From: Burkholderia cenocepacia
GTDB taxonomy: Bacteria > Pseudomonadota > Gammaproteobacteria > Burkholderiales > Burkholderiaceae
Assembly (NCBI RefSeq): GCF_900446215.1
Contig: NZ_UAQZ01000003.1
Coordinates: forward strand, 1 to 64,000
Reading direction: 5' to 3'
DNA length: 64,000 nt
Numbering within the stretch: the first letter of the stretch is position 1; each line of letters opens with the position of its first letter. This document shows, one piece after another, positions 60,784 through 64,000 of the stretch. The notes beneath the pieces are model-generated. The model saw nothing but the letters and a program-made list of their open reading frames with translations, had not been told where the DNA came from and made no database searches. The position numbers and the translations under genes are program-made.

Positions 60784-61605
60784 TTAGCGGTGCGCGGCGG
60801 CCGGGGCCGCGCGCACCTGCGTGGAAGAGAGGGCCGCGGGCGCGTCGTCCTGCAGCTCGAGTCGGCCGGTGGCCGCGAGTTCGCGGCAGCGCCACCACGC
60901 GATCGAGTCGCTGACGAACAGCCCGCCGCGGTCGGCGGCGGCCATGATGCTGCCGACGAGGCGCCGCGCGGGCTGCCAGTCGGTTTCCGCGCGCGCGACG
61001 ATCAGCGCGTCGAGATCGGCGTAGTGGCCGCTCTTGATCGTGTTGCTGACCCAATAACGCAGCTCGGCGTTCAGGTGCTTCGCCTCCTGCCACTCGAGCG
61101 CAAGGCGGCCGATGCGCAGGACCGAGATCGGCGCGGCCACCGGCCGCTTGCGCGCCAGTTCCGCGGGCGAGAACATCCCGGTCGCGCAGGCCTGGTCGGT
61201 ACGCGACAGCGATGCGCGCTGCGCGGCGTCGAGGTCGGCGGCCGACAGCCGTACCTCGTTCAGGCGCTGCGGCACGTTGCGCAGGTGATAGGCGACGCGG
61301 CGCAGCAGCAGCTTGTCGCCGACGCTCGGCGCATGCCACACGACGACCTGGCCGGTATCCATCGCGAGCTGGTCGAGGCGGGCGAATTCGCCTTCGATTT
61401 CCGCGTTCCAGTCGGGAATCTGGTCGCCGAGCACGTGCTGCCAGAAAGCGGCGCGCGTGTCGGGCGTCTCGTCGGCGCCCTTCAGTGGCCCGACGCCGAG
61501 ATCGTCGAGCAAACCGACGACGCGCTCGTCGCGTCCGGCTTGCACGAGAGCCTCGCGCAGCGACGCGGCGGCGGTGCCGCCCTGAATCACATGAATGGTA
61601 CTCAT
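60784..61605 (-). CDS. DUF1835/DUF3658 domain protein in the paa cluster
   Basis: A 273-residue protein: N-terminal DUF1835 (IHVIQGGTAAASLREALVQA, LDDLGVGPL) and C-terminal DUF3658-like region (LALEWQEAKHLNAELRYWVS). Function unknown; the N-terminal part resembles a nucleotide-binding fold. It sits between paaE and paaR on the same strand, the same place as in B. cenocepacia, so it may share regulation with them. Confidence 0.85.
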   Translation of the reverse strand: MSTIHVIQGGTAAASLREALVQAGRDERVVGLLDDLGVGPLKGADETPDTRAAFWQHVLGDQIPDWNAEIEGEFARLDQLAMDTGQVVVWHAPSVGDKLLLRRVAYHLRNVPQRLNEVRLSAADLDAAQRASLSRTDQACATGMFSPAELARKRPVAAPISVLRIGRLALEWQEAKHLNAELRYWVSNTIKSGHYADLDALIVARAETDWQPARRLVGSIMAAADRGGLFVSDSIAWWRCRELAATGRLELQDDAPAALSSTQVRAAPAAAHR

Positions 61606-61732
61606 CGGCCTGTCGTCAACAAAAGAAAACCGCCGACGGGCGGACGTTGCGATGTCCAGCCGGCCGGCGGCCCCTAGTGTAAGCGAGATGTGTGACGGCG
61701 AGAAACCGTCGGGCGCCGCGACGCGATGCCGC

Positions 61733-62821
61733 TCAACGTTCGTCGAAGCTCACGACGACCTTGTCGCTGATCGGGTGGCACTGGCACGTCAGCACGAAAC
61801 CATCCTCCACCTCGTGCTCCTCGAGCGTGTAGTTCTTCTCCATCCGCACTTCGCCTTCGACCACCTTCGCGCGGCACGTGCAGCACACGCCGCCCTTGCA
61901 CGCATACGGCAGCGCGAGGCCCGCGCGCAGGCCCACGTCGAGCAGGCTCACGCCTTCGTACGGCAAGCGCAGCTTGCGCTTCTTGCCGTCGAGCACGATC
62001 TCGAGATCGGCGGCCGGCGTCTGGTCGGTGATCTCGACGACCGGTGCGCCGGCCTGCGGCAGCGGCGTGCCGAAGCGCTCGACGTGCACCTTCGCCTGCG
62101 GCACGCCGGCCGCCTTCAGCGCGGCTTCGGCGGCGTCCATCATCGGCGCCGGGCCGCAGATGAACGCCTCGTCGATCGCGTCGGCCGGTGTCAGCGTGGC
62201 GAGGAATTCCGCGCATTTCGCCTGGTCGAGCACGCCGTTGAACAGCTCGACGTCCTGCAGATCGTCCGACAGCACGTGGTAGAGGACGAAGCGGTTCATG
62301 TAGCGGTTCTTCAGGTCCTCGAGCTCCTCCGCGAACATGATCGCGTCGACGCTGCGGTTGCCGTAGATCAGCGTGAACGTGCTGCGCGGCTCGAGTTCGA
62401 GCGTCGTCTTCACGATCGCGAGCACCGGCGTGATCCCCGAGCCGCCTGAAAACGCGACGTACTGCTTGCCGTGGTCGGCGTTCAGGTGCGTGAAGAAGCG
62501 GCCATCCGGTGTCATCACGTCGATCATGTGGCCGGGCTTCAGCGTATCGAACGCGAAGTTCGAGAAGCGGCCGCCGCGCACGCGCTTGATGCCGATGCGC
62601 AGTTCGCCGTCACGGTCGTAGTCCGTCGTGCCGACGCAGATCGAATACGAGCGGCGCGTCTCCTCGCCGTCGATGTGGGTCTTCAGCGTGACGAACTGGC
62701 CCTGCGTGAAGCGGTACGCGTCGCGCAATTCGGGCGGCACGTCGAACGAGACGGTCACGGCGTCGGCGGTCTCGGGCCGCACGTCGCGGATACGCAGCGG
62801 GTGAAATTGCGGGGTCGCCAT
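61733..62821 (-). CDS. paaE: Ring-1,2-phenylacetyl-CoA epoxidase reductase subunit
   Basis: A 362-residue flavin/iron-sulfur reductase feeding electrons from NADPH to the PaaABC oxygenase. FAD domain with RRSYSICVG, NAD domain with AFSGGSGITPVLAIVKTTLE and FICGPAPMMDAAE, and a C-terminal plant-type [2Fe-2S] domain ACKGGVCCTCRAKV...CQC. It begins two bases after paaD stops. Sometimes named paaK. Confidence 0.95.
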   Translation of the reverse strand: MATPQFHPLRIRDVRPETADAVTVSFDVPPELRDAYRFTQGQFVTLKTHIDGEETRRSYSICVGTTDYDRDGELRIGIKRVRGGRFSNFAFDTLKPGHMIDVMTPDGRFFTHLNADHGKQYVAFSGGSGITPVLAIVKTTLELEPRSTFTLIYGNRSVDAIMFAEELEDLKNRYMNRFVLYHVLSDDLQDVELFNGVLDQAKCAEFLATLTPADAIDEAFICGPAPMMDAAEAALKAAGVPQAKVHVERFGTPLPQAGAPVVEITDQTPAADLEIVLDGKKRKLRLPYEGVSLLDVGLRAGLALPYACKGGVCCTCRAKVVEGEVRMEKNYTLEEHEVEDGFVLTCQCHPISDKVVVSFDER

Positions 62822-62823
62822 AT

Positions 62824-63378
62824 TCAGTAGGGTTTGAAGTAGTCGAAGGGTTCGCGGCAGTCGACGCAGCGATACAGCGCCTTGCAGGCCGTGGACGCGA
62901 ATTGCGCGAGACGTTCGGTGCGCGCGGAGCCGCAGCGCGGGCAGGTGGGCGCCGCGACCGGCCGCGGCACGAAGCGCACGACGTTCTCCCGCGGCGCGGC
63001 GCTGCCGCACTGGCCGACCGGCGGCGCGATGCCGTACGCGCGCAGCTTGTCGCGCGCTTCCTGCGTAATCCAGTCGGTCGTCCACGCGGGAGCGAGCACC
63101 GTCTCGATCCGGTGCGGCGGCAAGTCGGCGGCCTGCAGCGCGGCGGCGATGTCCTCGGCGATCTGCGACATCGCCGGGCAGCCCGAGTAGGTCGGCGTGA
63201 TCACGACTTCGAGCTGGCCGTCATCCGCGCGGCGGACGTCGCGCAGGATGCCGAGCTCGCGGATCGACACGACCGGGATCTCCGGATCGGGCACGGCTTC
63301 GAGCACGTCCCACGCGCGGGCGAGCAACGGATCGTCGCGGTGCGCGGCGGGGGCAGGGGCGGCGGTCTGGGCGGACAT
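62824..63378 (-). CDS. paaD: PaaD, phenylacetyl-CoA epoxidase maturation protein
   Basis: A 184-residue protein: DUF59-like N-terminal domain (AVPDPEIPVVSIRELGILRD, ITPTYSGCPAMSQIAEDI) and C-terminal zinc-type CPRCGS...CVDCREPFDYFKPY. PaaD probably helps metal-cluster assembly of the epoxidase. Tightly packed between paaC and paaE. Confidence 0.94.
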   Translation of the reverse strand: MSAQTAAPAPAAHRDDPLLARAWDVLEAVPDPEIPVVSIRELGILRDVRRADDGQLEVVITPTYSGCPAMSQIAEDIAAALQAADLPPHRIETVLAPAWTTDWITQEARDKLRAYGIAPPVGQCGSAAPRENVVRFVPRPVAAPTCPRCGSARTERLAQFASTACKALYRCVDCREPFDYFKPY

Positions 63379-63403
63379 CGTCGGGCTCCGTGGCGTGGGC
63401 CGG

Positions 63404-64000
63404 TTACCAGCTCGCGCCGGGATGCTGGCGCGCGAGGCTCTGCATTTCGGCGAGCAGGTAGCCCATGTGCTCCGAGTGCTCGCCCTGCTTGCCGGTCGTC
63501 ACATGCTTCACCGGCGCCGGCAACGTGAGCGTGGCTTCCGCGAGCGCGTCATCCACGTCCGCGCGCCACGCGGCCTCGATCGCGGCCGGCGCCGGGCCGA
63601 TGCCCGGTGCGACGATCGCGTCGTCGATCGCATCGGCGGCGAAAAATTCGCGTGTGTACGGCATCAGGTAGTCGAGCGCGGCCTGCGCACGGCGGTGCGA
63701 TTCGTCGGTGCCGTCGCCGAGGCGCACGAGCCACTCGCGCGCATGCTGGACGTGATAGCGGGTTTCCTTCACCGATTTCGCGGCGATCGCCGCCAGTTGC
63801 GTGTCGGTCGACGTCTCCAGCGCGCTCCATACGTGCAGCATCAGCGCCGCGTACAGGAAGTTGCGCACGATCGTCACCGCGTAGTCCTTGTCGGCGTGCG
63901 CGGTGCCGGAGACCGGGCCGTAGTGCGGCAGTTCGGCGAGCGTGAAGTTCGCGAACTCGCGCTCGGTGCGGAAGTACGCGTAGTCGTCCTCGGTCTTCGT
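63404..64000 (-). CDS. paaC: PaaC, epoxidase structural subunit (5' end outside window)
   Basis: The 199 C-terminal residues of PaaC. The visible ferritin-like helices include FRTEREFANFTLAELPH, LYAALMLHVWSAL, SVKETRYHVQHAREWLVRLG and SEHMGYLLAEMQSL. PaaC pairs with PaaA as the non-catalytic subunit of the phenylacetyl-CoA epoxidase. The gene continues beyond the right edge, followed (upstream) in other genomes by paaB and paaA. 25 bases separate it from paaD. Confidence 0.94.
   Translation of the reverse strand, partial: TKTEDDYAYFRTEREFANFTLAELPHYGPVSGTAHADKDYAVTIVRNFLYAALMLHVWSALETSTDTQLAAIAAKSVKETRYHVQHAREWLVRLGDGTDESHRRAQAALDYLMPYTREFFAADAIDDAIVAPGIGPAPAAIEAAWRADVDDALAEATLTLPAPVKHVTTGKQGEHSEHMGYLLAEMQSLARQHPGASW

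Overview
The window is chromosomal DNA from a Burkholderia, most likely of the Burkholderia cepacia complex. The genes have very high G+C with strongly GC3-biased codons. The gene order rsmI / yraN-diaA-dolP-cytochrome c, the DUF2957 lipoprotein pair, and the run hpd / Lrp / GNAT / paaR-DUF1835-paaEDC are typical of Burkholderia chromosome 1. I cannot name the species without a search.

Layout. 1-10.6 kb: housekeeping and envelope genes (MFS exporter, HugZ-like protein, H-NS-like protein, CDF metal exporter, Lrp regulator, exonuclease plus glyoxalase II, RlpA lipoprotein, RsmI, YraN, DiaA, DolP-like lipoprotein, cytochrome c). 10.65 kb: tRNA-Ala(CGC). 10.68-25.75 kb: a ~15-kb integrative element in the 3' end of that tRNA, flanked by 47-bp direct repeats and ending in a tyrosine integrase. 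25.8-64 kb: core and metabolic genes again: glucarate catabolism (gudP-gudD) with a LysR regulator, GST, DUF2239 and carotenoid oxygenase, a MacB/LolCDE-like ABC exporter, small secreted protein, Mut7-C protein, HIBADH-like dehydrogenase, LysE exporter, MFS/LysR pair, OmpW, two DUF2957 lipoproteins, argC, flavodoxin, PEBP protein, pyrE, maeB, indolepyruvate ferredoxin oxidoreductase, hpd, Lrp, GNAT, and the start of the phenylacetate operon (paaR, DUF1835, paaE, paaD, partial paaC).

The element is the interesting part. Its left half is a stripped-down relative of IncP-1 (RP4/RK2) plasmids: an IncP-type oriT, TraK and TraJ relaxosome proteins, TrbJ, the exclusion lipoprotein TrbK and TrbL, and two exact matches to the IncP KorB operator. 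It has no relaxase, no transfer ATPase and no KorB. It also has its own RepA with a DnaA box and degenerate repeats that could be an origin. It looks like an element that borrows the transfer machinery, and answers to the repressor, of a co-resident IncP plasmid.

The right half carries a cassette of visibly lower G+C: a DNA adenine methylase converging on a three-gene operon for a HIT-family protein, a multi-pass membrane protein, and an 877-residue fusion of PEP-synthase/PPDK-like ATP-grasp and phosphohistidine domains to a MazG-like NTP pyrophosphohydrolase. I know of no named system with this composition. It is my best candidate for an undescribed defence or conflict system.
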